Below, one piece after another: positions 42,654 to 51,664 of a stretch of 64,000 bases of DNA. A program made the position numbers and the translations under genes. Where the stretch lies: positions 1-64,000 of the forward strand of contig NZ_JALNTW010000018.1 in assembly GCF_023161665.1 (NCBI RefSeq). The letters run 5' to 3'. Position 1 is the stretch's first letter, and the number at the start of each line of letters is the position of its first letter. The notes beneath the pieces are model-generated. The model was given only the letters and a program-made list of their open reading frames with translations. It had not been told where the DNA came from and did no database searches. Source of the DNA: Shewanella sp. 1CM18E. Lineage in GTDB: Bacteria; Pseudomonadota; Gammaproteobacteria; Enterobacterales; Shewanellaceae.

Positions 42654-43736
42654 TTATTCAATTACCGTTACACAACCGTGTTCCACATGGAACATCTTAC
42701 TTGGCGGCGTGATTAACGAATCTACTATTGATGCTGGCTCAATAGCCGTGACAAAAACTTGTGCCCCGGTATCCGCTAATTGCTGTAACAATAGTTTTCT
42801 ATGCTGTGCATCCAATTCCGATGGAAGATCATCCACCAGATAAATACTTTTTTTATCTATTTGTTGTTTGAGCAACTTTCCCTGTGCAATGCGTAATGCA
42901 CAGACTAATAATTTCAGCTGACCGCGCGATAAAGCATCTTGTGCAGGCAGTGTTCCTACTCGCAACCGTAAATCCGCTTTATGTGGCCCACTGACGGTAT
43001 AGCCTGTGGCTAAATCTCTAGGATATTGCGTCTCGAGCAGCTGTGCATACTCGGTTTTTGCATCCCATCCTCGGGTAAAAGAAACCTTAACATCAACCTG
43101 AGGTAAAAACTCTCCGATTATACCCTTAAGTAGCTCATTTAACGAGTCTACATATTGCTTTCTTATGTCGGTTACCAGTTCAGCATAACGAATAAATTCT
43201 TTATCCCAAAATTGAATCGAACTATAGGGCGATCCATCTCTGAGCAATTGATTTCTCTGCTTTAAAATCCGGCGAACATTAACCCAAGCGGCATAAAAAC
43301 GTGGGTCCGAATGAAACGCGCCCCAATCAATAAACTGCCGTCTTGATTTTGGCCCCTCAAAAAGCAAAGAAAAGCTCTCTGGCGTGATAACTTGGATTGG
43401 TAAAGTTTCAGCTAATGTCGATAAACGCTTTACTTTATCACCATTAATTTTTACTTCAATATCACCGCTTCTAAAACGGCGTAAGCCAATTTTGCTCTGC
43501 TCATCACCACTTTCCATGCTGGCAAACAATGTCAACGCGTCATCGTCGTTCTTAATCACACGTTGTGAAAGGTGGCTGCGGAAAGAGCGACCCATTCCCA
43601 GAAAATAGATTGCCTCTAAAATACTGGTTTTGCCACTGCCATTTTGACCATAAATCAGATTCAGGCCTTCACCAGGCAACAACTGGGCTGAGGTTATATT
43701 TCGAAAAGCTTCAATATGAAGACGGCTAAGACTCAT
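42654..43736 (-). CDS. recF: DNA replication and repair protein RecF
   Basis: SMC-like ATPase that loads RecA at gaps with RecO and RecR. 360 residues from the ATG at 43736 (E. coli 357). Walker A GQNGSGKT at 30-37, ABC signature region in SRGQLKLLVCALRIAQ, and Walker B YLVDDLPSELD. The longer open frame (to 43775) runs into intergenic DNA without likeness. The last codons, KMFHVEHGC, are written by a one-mismatch parS (42679-42694). A 15-bp hairpin separates it from dnaN. Confidence 0.96.
   Translation of the reverse strand: MSLSRLHIEAFRNITSAQLLPGEGLNLIYGQNGSGKTSILEAIYFLGMGRSFRSHLSQRVIKNDDDALTLFASMESGDEQSKIGLRRFRSGDIEVKINGDKVKRLSTLAETLPIQVITPESFSLLFEGPKSRRQFIDWGAFHSDPRFYAAWVNVRRILKQRNQLLRDGSPYSSIQFWDKEFIRYAELVTDIRKQYVDSLNELLKGIIGEFLPQVDVKVSFTRGWDAKTEYAQLLETQYPRDLATGYTVSGPHKADLRLRVGTLPAQDALSRGQLKLLVCALRIAQGKLLKQQIDKKSIYLVDDLPSELDAQHRKLLLQQLADTGAQVFVTAIEPASIVDSLITPPSKMFHVEHGCVTVIE
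42679..42694. other. degenerate parS at the 3' end of recF
   Basis: TGTTCCACATGGAACA differs from the three perfect parS copies by one base (A for G) in the central CACGTG. It codes for the FHVEH of the RecF tail. Whether ParB binds is unknown. Confidence 0.5.
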
Positions 43737-43780
43737 TAATGACCTTATAAAGCAACAGGAAGCATAATCTAACAAAAGAT

Positions 43781-43814
43781 AAGGCTAGTCAGTTACCGTT
43801 AACTGACTAGCCTT
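43781..43814 (-). terminator. 15-bp hairpin between dnaN and recF
   Basis: Perfect stem (arms 43781-43795 and 43800-43814, 4-base loop CCGT). On the minus strand the stem is followed by ATCTTTTGTT, a weak T tract. Likely a partial terminator that sets the ratio of dnaAN to recF-gyrB messages. Confidence 0.6.
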
Positions 43815-43838
43815 AGAATATAGAAAGGATGAGCGAGA

Positions 43839-44939
43839 CTAAAGTCTCATTGGCATAACAACGTACATAGAATCTTGTTCTACATGGTTATCAATTAGTG
43901 CACTTGAGTTACCGTCAATCAGCGTGATACGAACATCGTCTGATGGCAAGTTGTTAAGTACATCTAGTAAATAACTGACGTTAAAGCCAATCTCTAATGG
44001 TGCGTTTTCATATTCAACATCTAAAATCTCTTCCGCTTCTTCCTGTTCAGGATTGTTAGCGGTGATCTTAATTAGATTGTTTTCTAACTGAACACGTACA
44101 CCACGGAACTTCTCATTAGATAAAATAGAAGCGCGTAATAATGCTTGTTTTAACTGCTGACGGCTGGCAATAACCACCTTGTCACCACCTTTTGGCAGTA
44201 CTCGGCGGTAATCAGGGAAACGGCCATCAACTAACTTACTGGTAAATACCGCTGTAGCTGTTGTGGCACGAATAGCATTGTCACCAATCGCAATCGTTAC
44301 GTCTAAATCATCAGCCTCAAACGAGCGCATTAATTCAAGTACGCCTTTACGCGGCACAATCACCTGCTTTTCAGGTAATGTTGCTTCGATTTGGCGATGA
44401 CTTAATGCTAAACGATGACCGTCTGTGGCAATAGCGCGCAGTACATTACCTTCTGTTTCTAACAACAACCCATTTAGATAGTAACGTACATCTTGGTTAG
44501 CCATCGAGAACTGAGTCGCATCAATTAACGACTTCATCGTACCTTGCTTAAGGGTAAACTCAATTTCCGCTTCAAACGCTTCAACGTTTGGATACTCTTC
44601 TGCTGGCAAGGTTGCTAAAGTAAAGCGACTGCGGCCAGAGCGTAATAATAAGCGGTTATCTTGTTGCTCAATCTTTAACTCGACTTGATCGGGTAAAGAT
44701 TTAACGATATCCAAAAACTTCTTCGCAGGAACGGTTGTACGTCCCTCAAGGATTTCACCTTCTAGCTGAACCTCACCCACCAATTCAACTTCTAAATCGG
44801 TACCGGTAAGTTTTAGAGAGTGATTACTCACTTCCACTAGAAGGTTTGCCAATATAGGCAAGTTGTGACGTCTTTCTACCGCACCACTCACTAGCTGCAA
44901 CGGTTTTAATAAAGCGTCCCTATCAATTGAAAATTTCAT
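43839..44939 (-). CDS. dnaN: DNA polymerase III sliding clamp (beta)
   Basis: Ring-shaped processivity clamp. 366 residues, the E. coli length, with three similar subdomains. MKFSIDRDALLKPLQLVSGAVERRHNLPIL is the canonical N-terminus (shown in part), and the C-terminus MYVVMPMRL matches E. coli. Lies 19 bp after dnaA. Confidence 0.97.
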   Translation of the reverse strand: MKFSIDRDALLKPLQLVSGAVERRHNLPILANLLVEVSNHSLKLTGTDLEVELVGEVQLEGEILEGRTTVPAKKFLDIVKSLPDQVELKIEQQDNRLLLRSGRSRFTLATLPAEEYPNVEAFEAEIEFTLKQGTMKSLIDATQFSMANQDVRYYLNGLLLETEGNVLRAIATDGHRLALSHRQIEATLPEKQVIVPRKGVLELMRSFEADDLDVTIAIGDNAIRATTATAVFTSKLVDGRFPDYRRVLPKGGDKVVIASRQQLKQALLRASILSNEKFRGVRVQLENNLIKITANNPEQEEAEEILDVEYENAPLEIGFNVSYLLDVLNNLPSDDVRITLIDGNSSALIDNHVEQDSMYVVMPMRL

Positions 44940-44958
44940 TGATTAAATATCCCTGATA

Positions 44959-46344
44959 TTAAGAAGATAAGGTTCTTATCAAGTTAGCATAATCTTCTTT
45001 AATGTCATGACTTTCTTCACGCAACTGCGCAATTTTACGACATGCATGTAAAACCGTCGTATGGTCACGACCACCAAACGCATCACCGATCTCCGGCAAG
45101 CTTTGGTTAGTTAACTCTTTTGATAACGCCATTGCCATCTGTCTAGGGCGTGCCACGCTGCGTGAACGACGCTTAGATAACATGTCAGCCATCTTAATCT
45201 TGTAGTATTCAGCTACTGTCTTTTGAATATTATCGATAGTGACTAACTTCTCTTGCAGAGCCAGTAAGTCACGCAGTGCTTCACGCACAAAATCGATAGT
45301 AATCGGACGACCAGTAAAGTTAGCGTTTGCAATAACACGATTCAATGCACCTTCAAGCTCACGTACGTTTGAACGTAAACGCTTAGCAATAAAGAACGCC
45401 ACTTCATCGGGTAAGTTAATGCCACTCTCTTGTGCCTTACGCATCAAGATCGCTACTCGGGTTTCTAATTCTGGTGGCTCAATAGCAACCGTTAGACCCC
45501 AACCAAAACGAGATTTTAAACGATCTTCAACACCGTCGATCTCTTTCGGATATTTATCCGACGTCAAAATGATCTGGTGGTTACCTTCTAATAGAGCATT
45601 AAAGGTATGGAAGAACTCTTCTTGAGATCTATCTTTATTAGCAAAGAATTGGATGTCATCAATAAAGAGTGCATCAACGCTACGGTAGTAACGCTTAAAT
45701 TCTTCGATCGCGTTATTTTGTAACGCTTTAACCATGTCTTGCACAAAACGCTCAGAATGCATGTAAACCACTTTTGCATCTGGCTTATTCTTAATAATGC
45801 CATTACCAACAGCGTGCAATAGGTGAGTTTTACCTAAACCTGTTCCACCATAAAGGAACAACGGGTTATACGCTCCACCAGGATTTTCAGCCACTTGCAA
45901 AGCAGCCGCTTTACCTAATTGGTTTGATTTACCTTCAACGAAGTTATCAAACTGGTAAGTCGGATTAATATTACTGCGATGATTAGCATTCGCCATAGGC
46001 TCTGCATGCGGAGTATTAAAAGAAGGCTTAACGACTTCTCTACTAGCAGGTCTGCTAGTTTTTACTGCTGCTGTGGCCTGAACAACAGGTTTAGCCGACG
46101 GACGACTACCGATATCGAAACGCAAACTTGGCGCATCGCTACCCATTTGTTCAGTAAAAAATTGGTTGATGATATTTAGGTATTTATCCCTAACCCAATC
46201 CAACACAAAGCGATTAGGTGCATAGATGACGAGTGTATCGCCTTCCATTTCTGCTTGTAACGGTCTTATCCACATACTGAATTGTTGAGCAGAAAGCTCA
46301 TCTTGCAGCCTTGCGATACATTGTTGCCAAAGTGAAACCGCCAC
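44959..46344 (-). CDS. dnaA: chromosomal replication initiator DnaA
   Basis: Binds DnaA boxes and melts oriC. 461 residues (E. coli 467). GTG start at 46344, as in E. coli. Domain I: MAVSLWQQCIARLQDEL. AAA+ domain: Walker A GGTGLGKT (166-173), Walker B ALFIDDIQFF, sensor region and Arg finger in the VEDRLKSRFGWGL segment. Domain IV ends with DHTTVLHACRKI, the DnaA-box-contacting helix. The upstream region has DnaA boxes and a dense GATC cluster, which implies autoregulation and Dam/SeqA timing. Confidence 0.98.
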   Translation of the reverse strand: MAVSLWQQCIARLQDELSAQQFSMWIRPLQAEMEGDTLVIYAPNRFVLDWVRDKYLNIINQFFTEQMGSDAPSLRFDIGSRPSAKPVVQATAAVKTSRPASREVVKPSFNTPHAEPMANANHRSNINPTYQFDNFVEGKSNQLGKAAALQVAENPGGAYNPLFLYGGTGLGKTHLLHAVGNGIIKNKPDAKVVYMHSERFVQDMVKALQNNAIEEFKRYYRSVDALFIDDIQFFANKDRSQEEFFHTFNALLEGNHQIILTSDKYPKEIDGVEDRLKSRFGWGLTVAIEPPELETRVAILMRKAQESGINLPDEVAFFIAKRLRSNVRELEGALNRVIANANFTGRPITIDFVREALRDLLALQEKLVTIDNIQKTVAEYYKIKMADMLSKRRSRSVARPRQMAMALSKELTNQSLPEIGDAFGGRDHTTVLHACRKIAQLREESHDIKEDYANLIRTLSS

Positions 46345-46603
46345 GAGTTATCCCCAAAAGATCATACAAAAGAGGTCTATTCTATAATGAGATCACGCTG
46401 ATCGCTATCCTTTAAATAGATTTATCCCCAGATAGATCATCTAATCTTGAATATCTCGATCTTAAAAGATCGGTTGCGATCGAAAAATATTAGCAAAGCT
46501 GCAAATCCAGCTTTATAAAGCGATCCAGATCGATCTATAATAAACAGCTTTCGATCAGCTTTTTGATCTGCTAAACCACAACATGTAGTGGTAACTCACA
46601 GAG

Positions 46604-46612
46604 TTATCCACA
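46604..46612 (+). other. DnaA box upstream of dnaA
   Basis: Perfect TTATCCACA. It lies 260 bp before the dnaA start codon and 73 bp before the rpmH -35 box. Confidence 0.85.
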
Positions 46613-46684
46613 CATTCTTGTAGACCTAAACCTTCGAAGCATTTCCAGAGGAACTAATATTTAATCACTTGCGCTGATTCGTAG

Positions 46685-46713
46685 TTGACGCGCATAACTA
46701 AAGTGATTACAAT
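46685..46713 (+). promoter_or_regulatory. rpmH operon promoter
   Basis: TTGACG (46685-46690), 17-base spacer, TACAAT (46708-46713). Near-consensus sigma-70 promoter, 76 bp before rpmH. Confidence 0.75.
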
Positions 46714-46788
46714 TCGGCCTCTTTTTTGCCCTTAGTTCTATTTTATAGAATTTAAGGATTATTAACCTAACAAAGACGGATTGCCATA

Positions 46789-46926
46789 ATGAGTAAACGT
46801 ACTTTTCAACCTAGCAACCTGAAGCGCAAGCGTTCTCACGGCTTCCGCGCTCGTATGGCTACAGTAGGTGGCCGTAAGGTCATCGCACGTCGCCGTGCTA
46901 AAGGTCGCGCTCGTCTTTCTGCGTAA
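46789..46926 (+). CDS. rpmH: 50S ribosomal protein L34
   Basis: 45 residues, very basic: [20 protein letters not shown] at the N-terminus and GRARLSA at the end, as in other L34 proteins (E. coli 46, one residue longer). A component of the large subunit. It is too short for usual ORF cut-offs. First gene of the rpmH-rnpA-yidD-yidC run; rnpA begins 8 bp later. Confidence 0.98.
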
Positions 46927-46934
46927 TCGTAGAA

Positions 46935-47297
46935 ATGCAAGTGACTAGCTACACCTTTACGCGGGAGTTACGTTTGTTAACTCCCGCGCAATTTAAATCT
47001 GTATTTACCAAACCTATCAAAGCGTCCTCCGCTGAAATAACCTTACTTGCAATTCCTAATTCTGAACAACACCCACGTTTAGGACTAACTGTTGCCAAGC
47101 GTTATGTCAAAAAAGCAAACCAACGTAACCGTATTAAACGCATAATTAGAGATAATTTCCGTTTACACCAGCATGATCTACCCGCTGTGGATATCGTGGT
47201 GCTTGTAAGGAATGGCGTGCTTGATATGGAAAACGCAGAACTTAAAAACTTAGTAGAAAAGCTATGGCGAAAACTCTCTCGCCGTTACAATGGCTAG
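46935..47297 (+). CDS. rnpA: ribonuclease P protein component
   Basis: Basic protein subunit of RNase P, which trims the 5' end of tRNA precursors. 120 residues (E. coli 119). FTRELRLLTPAQFKSVF and the signature RLGLTVAKRYVKKANQRNRIKRIIRDNFR are clear. It overlaps the start of yidD by 34 bases, so the two are translationally coupled. Confidence 0.97.
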   Translation: MQVTSYTFTRELRLLTPAQFKSVFTKPIKASSAEITLLAIPNSEQHPRLGLTVAKRYVKKANQRNRIKRIIRDNFRLHQHDLPAVDIVVLVRNGVLDMENAELKNLVEKLWRKLSRRYNG

Positions 47298-47518
47298 CGA
47301 CTACGATTATTCGTGGTTACCAACTACTCATAAGCCCCATGCTGGGGCCTCGTTGTAGGTTCAATCCAACGTGTTCACATTACGCAATTGAAGCAATTCG
47401 ATTGCATGGAGTGGTGAAAGGGTGTTGGTTTGCAGGTAAACGCATATTAAAATGTCACCCTTTACATCCGGGCGGTGAAGACCCCGTCCCTAACAAAAAA
47501 CATAGGTGCGATAAATAG
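47264..47518 (+). CDS. yidD: membrane protein insertion efficiency factor YidD
   Basis: 84 residues (E. coli 85). RGYQLLISPMLGPRCRFNPTCSHYAIEAI and GCWFAGKRILKCHPLHPGGEDPVP, with the family cysteines, identify it. An inner-membrane-associated protein with an N-terminal amphipathic helix, helping YidC insert proteins. It overlaps rnpA (another frame) and precedes yidC by 3 bp. Confidence 0.95.
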   Translation: MAKTLSPLQWLATTIIRGYQLLISPMLGPRCRFNPTCSHYAIEAIRLHGVVKGCWFAGKRILKCHPLHPGGEDPVPNKKHRCDK

Positions 47519-47521
47519 GTT

Positions 47522-49159
47522 ATGGAATCTCAACGCAATATATTGCTGATCGGTTTACTGTTTGTCAGCTTTCTACTGTGGCAACAGTGGCAAGCAGATA
47601 AAGCTCCTCAACCGGCGGTTGCAGCTCAAACACAATCTTCTATTCCAGCTTCTACAGTTGCTGACGCCCATAGTTCAGACGTCCCTGATGCCGATTCAGC
47701 GGTACCAGAAACTGTGGCTGCATCTAAAGAACTCATCACAGTTATTACTGACCAACTAGAAATCAAAATTGATCCTGTTGGTGGTGATATTGTTTACTCT
47801 GCACTACTTTCTCACAAACTTGAGGAAAATGGAGACGACCCATTCGTTCTTCTAGAGCAAACAAACGATATCTATTACATCGCGCAAAGTGGCCTAATTG
47901 GTCGTGACGGTATCGACAGCTCTGTAAAAGGTCGAGCTCACTTTGACAGCGCATCACGTGAATACAAATTGGCAGAAGGCCAAGACACACTAAACGTGCC
48001 GCTAACTTTTGTTAGCGACAAGGGTGTGACTTACACTAAAGTCTTTGAATTCACTCGCGGTAAGTACAACATCGCTGTTGATTACAAAATCAACAACACT
48101 TCAGATGCACAGCTTCAAGTGCAGATGTATGGTCAAATCAAACACAGCATCAAAGAAAGCGAAAGCAGCATGATGATGCCGACTTATCGTGGCGCAGCGT
48201 TCTCAACGACTGACACTCGCTATGAAAAGTACACTTTTGATGACATGGCTGATAACAACCTAGACAAAGCGACACTTGGTGGCTGGGTTGCTATGCTACA
48301 ACACTACTTTGTATCTGCTTGGGTACCACCTGCGAATGATAAAAACATTATCTTCTCAAGTATTAGTGCTGGTGGTTTAGCTAATATCGGTTTCCGTGGT
48401 GCACTATACGATATCGCACCAGGTAGCGAGCAAAGTATTAAAGCTGAATTCTATGTTGGTCCTAAGGATCAAGAAGCACTTTCAGCACTATCAGATTCTT
48501 TGAATCTAGTAGTTGATTACGGTTTCCTATGGTGGTTAGCGGTACCAATTTACAAACTATTGATGTTCTTCCAATCAATCGTTGGTAACTGGGGTATTGC
48601 GATTATCCTAATCACCCTAACTGTTCGTGGTTTGCTATACCCGCTAACGAAAGCGCAATACACCTCTATGGCGAAAATGCGTAATCTACAGCCTAAACTA
48701 GCTGAACTAAAAGAACGCTTTGGTGATGACCGTCAGAAGATGGGTCAAGCTATGATGGAACTGTACAAGAAAGAAAAAGTTAACCCTATGGGTGGCTGTC
48801 TTCCAATCTTGCTACAGATGCCAATCTTCATCGCACTTTACTGGGTACTACTAGAAAGCGTTGAATTACGTCACGCGCCATTCATGCTTTGGATTACTGA
48901 CTTGTCAGTACAAGATCCATACTATGTATTGCCAATCCTAATGGGTATCTCGATGTTCATTATGCAGAAGATGCAACCAATGGCACCGACGATGGACCCA
49001 ATGCAAGTTAAGATGATGCAGTGGATGCCAGTAATCTTTACCGTATTCTTCCTATGGTTCCCAGCTGGTCTGGTTCTATACTGGTTGGTAGGTAACTTAG
49101 TAGCGATTACCCAGCAGAAAATTATCTATGCTGGTCTAGAGAAAAAAGGGTTAAAATAA
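47522..49159 (+). CDS. yidC: membrane protein insertase YidC
   Basis: 545 residues (E. coli 548). N-terminal membrane segment (LLIGLLFVSFLLWQQW), a large periplasmic beta domain (about 60-340) and five C-terminal membrane segments containing the hydrophilic-groove arginine in ITLTVRGLLYPLTKAQY and the YKKEKVNPMGGCLPILLQMPIF loop. Inserts and folds inner-membrane proteins alone or with SecYEG. Ends at a strong terminator. Confidence 0.97.
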   Translation: MESQRNILLIGLLFVSFLLWQQWQADKAPQPAVAAQTQSSIPASTVADAHSSDVPDADSAVPETVAASKELITVITDQLEIKIDPVGGDIVYSALLSHKLEENGDDPFVLLEQTNDIYYIAQSGLIGRDGIDSSVKGRAHFDSASREYKLAEGQDTLNVPLTFVSDKGVTYTKVFEFTRGKYNIAVDYKINNTSDAQLQVQMYGQIKHSIKESESSMMMPTYRGAAFSTTDTRYEKYTFDDMADNNLDKATLGGWVAMLQHYFVSAWVPPANDKNIIFSSISAGGLANIGFRGALYDIAPGSEQSIKAEFYVGPKDQEALSALSDSLNLVVDYGFLWWLAVPIYKLLMFFQSIVGNWGIAIILITLTVRGLLYPLTKAQYTSMAKMRNLQPKLAELKERFGDDRQKMGQAMMELYKKEKVNPMGGCLPILLQMPIFIALYWVLLESVELRHAPFMLWITDLSVQDPYYVLPILMGISMFIMQKMQPMAPTMDPMQVKMMQWMPVIFTVFFLWFPAGLVLYWLVGNLVAITQQKIIYAGLEKKGLK

Positions 49160-49177
49160 CCTTTAGCTCTGACTAAC

Positions 49178-49213
49178 AAAAAGCGGTCAATACTGAGTAT
49201 TGACCGCTTTTTT
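49178..49213. terminator. intrinsic terminator after yidC
   Basis: AAAAAGCGGTCAATAC (49178-49193), loop TGA, GTATTGACCGCTTTTTT. A 16-bp stem with T run. Confidence 0.92.
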
Positions 49214-49272
49214 GCTTTCTATGTAGAGACAATATTTTTAACCCGCTGAAAATCAGATTAGGAAACACAGTA

Positions 49273-50634
49273 ATGACTACAGATACTATCGTGGCACAAG
49301 CGACCGCTCCAGGGCGTGGTGGCGTAGGTATTATTCGCGTATCAGGCGACCTAGCCAGCAATGTTGCTATGGCCGTACTAGGGCATATTCCTAAAACTCG
49401 TTATGCAGATTACTGTGACTTTAAAGATCATGATGGCGAGGTTATTGATCAAGGCATTGCACTGTTCTTTAAAGGTCCAAATTCATTTACCGGTGAAGAC
49501 GTATTAGAGCTGCAAGGTCACGGCGGCCAAATTGTGCTTGATATGCTGATCAAGCGTGTTATGGAAGTCGACGGACTACGTATTGCTAAACCAGGTGAGT
49601 TTAGCGAACAAGCTTTTATGAACGACAAACTTGATTTAACCCAAGCAGAAGCCATTGCTGACCTAATCGATGCCACCAGTGAACAAGCCGCTAAAAGCGC
49701 CTTAAACTCGCTTCAGGGTGAATTCTCTACTCAAGTACACGATTTAGTCGAAAAGGTCACCAACCTGCGCTTATACGTCGAGGCTGCAATTGATTTTCCA
49801 GACGAAGAAGTCGACTTCTTATCTGATGGTAAAATCGCTGCTTCTCTTAATGGCATTATCGGCCAATTAGACGGTGTCCAAGCCAGTGCTAAGCAAGGTT
49901 CAATTATCCGTGAAGGTATGAAGGTGGTTATTGCTGGCCGGCCTAATGCAGGTAAGTCGAGCTTACTCAACGCCCTTGCTGGTAAAGAGTCTGCCATTGT
50001 AACTGAGATTGCCGGTACCACACGTGACGTGCTACGGGAACACATTCACTTAGATGGTATGCCGCTGCATATTATCGACACTGCAGGTTTACGCGATACC
50101 GCAGACACCGTTGAAAAAATCGGTATTGAGCGTGCTTGGGATGAGATAAAAACTGCCGATCGCGTGCTATTCATGGTTGACGGCACCACAACCAATGCAG
50201 TTGATCCACATGAAATCTGGCCTGACTTTATTGATCGTCTACCAACTAATTTAGGCGTAACCGTTGTGCGTAACAAAGCCGATCTAACCGGTGAAGATCT
50301 TGCTGTAACCCAAGAAGCTGGTCATAGCGTTTATCGCATTTCAGCTAAAACAGGTTTAGGCGTAGAAGATCTAAAACAACACTTAAAGTCACTAATGGGT
50401 TACCAGAGCAATCTAGAAGGTGGATTTATTGCTCGCCGCCGTCACTTAGAAGCACTCGATTTAGCCAGCAGCCATTTAATGTTGGGTAAAGAACAACTGG
50501 AAGTATATTTCGCAGGCGAGCTACTAGCCGAAGAACTACGTATGTGCCAAATGGCATTATCTGAGATCACTGGTAAATTTACTTCTGATGATCTACTAGG
50601 AAAAATCTTCAGCTCGTTCTGTATTGGTAAGTAA
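49273..50634 (+). CDS. mnmE: tRNA modification GTPase MnmE
   Basis: With MnmG makes the 5-carboxymethylaminomethyl group on wobble uridine. 453 residues (E. coli 454). N-terminal folate-binding domain (QATAPGRGGVGIIRVSG), helical domain, inserted G domain with GRPNAGKS (222-229), EIAGTTRDV, DTAGLRDT and NKAD, and the C-terminal catalytic cysteine in FCIGK. Its partner MnmG is encoded at 55593. Confidence 0.97.
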   Translation: MTTDTIVAQATAPGRGGVGIIRVSGDLASNVAMAVLGHIPKTRYADYCDFKDHDGEVIDQGIALFFKGPNSFTGEDVLELQGHGGQIVLDMLIKRVMEVDGLRIAKPGEFSEQAFMNDKLDLTQAEAIADLIDATSEQAAKSALNSLQGEFSTQVHDLVEKVTNLRLYVEAAIDFPDEEVDFLSDGKIAASLNGIIGQLDGVQASAKQGSIIREGMKVVIAGRPNAGKSSLLNALAGKESAIVTEIAGTTRDVLREHIHLDGMPLHIIDTAGLRDTADTVEKIGIERAWDEIKTADRVLFMVDGTTTNAVDPHEIWPDFIDRLPTNLGVTVVRNKADLTGEDLAVTQEAGHSVYRISAKTGLGVEDLKQHLKSLMGYQSNLEGGFIARRRHLEALDLASSHLMLGKEQLEVYFAGELLAEELRMCQMALSEITGKFTSDDLLGKIFSSFCIGK

Positions 50635-50671
50635 CACTTAGTAAACTCACCAATACGCTTAAGCAGCAATC

Positions 50672-50706
50672 AAAGCGACTGTAGTTAGCCCTACCGTCGC
50701 TTTTTT
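50672..50706 (+). terminator. intrinsic terminator after mnmE
   Basis: AAAGCGAC-t-GTAG pairs with CTAC-c-GTCGCTTT around a 7-base loop, followed by a T run to 50706. Confidence 0.8.
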
Positions 50707-51640
50707 ATTATATCGACCGTTATAACTTCTCAGATGAGTAACCATTGTTTCCGATATTCACTTTAAATCAGCTTACTAAAGAGCGCTCTACACTGATTAG
50801 TATTAAATTTAACTACAGGCTCATTCGATAACTTATCTCAAATCCCCTCTTTTGCAGCATCACTATCAACAAAAGCTACAGACGCATTTTAGCTGTTTAC
50901 TTCGCCCCCTGAGCGCTAGGCAACAAAGCCCAAAAGTGACGAGTAATAGATCGACATAAGTACAAATTGCTGTAACTGCGATCAACATTGATCTCAAACT
51001 TAAAAATAAAGATCGTAGCCAATAAATATTAGATAAGTATCAACAGAGATATCAACAAGTAAATACGATCTGTGGATAGATCCTAACAACACTAACAAAT
51101 ACAAATCAAGACTATGATTTACATAGATTTTATTGATATTAACTTTTGAAAATAGTTTAGAGTTATCCCGGAGAATTGGATCTTTTTCGATAAGTTATAC
51201 TCAGAAAAAAACGCAAACGATCGATAGCTAGTTTACAACTCAAGCATAAAACCAAAAAGGTGATCATTAAGCCCGATATTAAACTCTAAAAAACTTCAAA
51301 TTAGCCATCGTTTGGACTAGGGAAAAGTAAAGCCTATCAGCACAAATAAAATGTAAAACTTAGTTCCACGTGAAACCAACTCGATACTTTAATTGGAAAA
51401 GGGCTACTTAAATGATGTAAATCGTTCTTACCTTATAAGCACGAAAAGTATGGTTTATCTATCTAGGAAATACTTAACTAGAACGTTAAAAATCTACTTT
51501 TTACAGTACCAAGACAAGAGCACTCTCTAGCTTGAGCGAATAAACTAAGCTGTTAAATAATGCAGTGATTACCGCTATAAGCGGCATCAAATTAAATATT
51601 TGTTTTAAATGAACTTTAATTAAATTTGCTCTAATCGTTT
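50707..51640. other. about 1 kb non-coding region with GATC cluster and parS
   Basis: No supported gene. A+T-rich. Nine GATC sites lie between 50949 and 51265. A DnaA-box-like TGTGGATAG (51071-51079, one mismatch) sits between two of them. TTATCCCGG at 51164 is a poorer match. A parS-core site lies at 51362. The content resembles a weakened oriC-type region, 4 kb from the real oriC. No RNA gene was recognised. Confidence 0.6.
51362..51377. other. parS-like site
   Basis: AGTTCCACGTGAAACC keeps the GTT-N-CACGTG-N-AAC core of parS and differs at the outermost bases. It is the parS nearest to oriC, about 3.9 kb away. Confidence 0.7.
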
Positions 51641-51664
51641 AGCTAAAAACTTGAACAATTATGA

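Larger units (their letters stand above)
46345..46788. promoter_or_regulatory. dnaA-rpmH divergent regulatory region with DnaA boxes and GATC cluster
   Basis: A perfect DnaA box TTATCCACA at 46604-46612 and two near-matches TTATCCCCA at 46348-46356 and 46422-46430. Twelve GATC sites lie in about 215 bp (46357-46571), against less than one expected. Together they suggest autoregulation of dnaA by DnaA and by methylation state. The rpmH promoter is at its right end. Confidence 0.8.

Noticed and set aside
50707..51640. The true oriC
   Set aside because: DnaA boxes there are imperfect, whereas 55135-55592 has three perfect boxes, 20 GATC sites and the conserved mioC-mnmG position.
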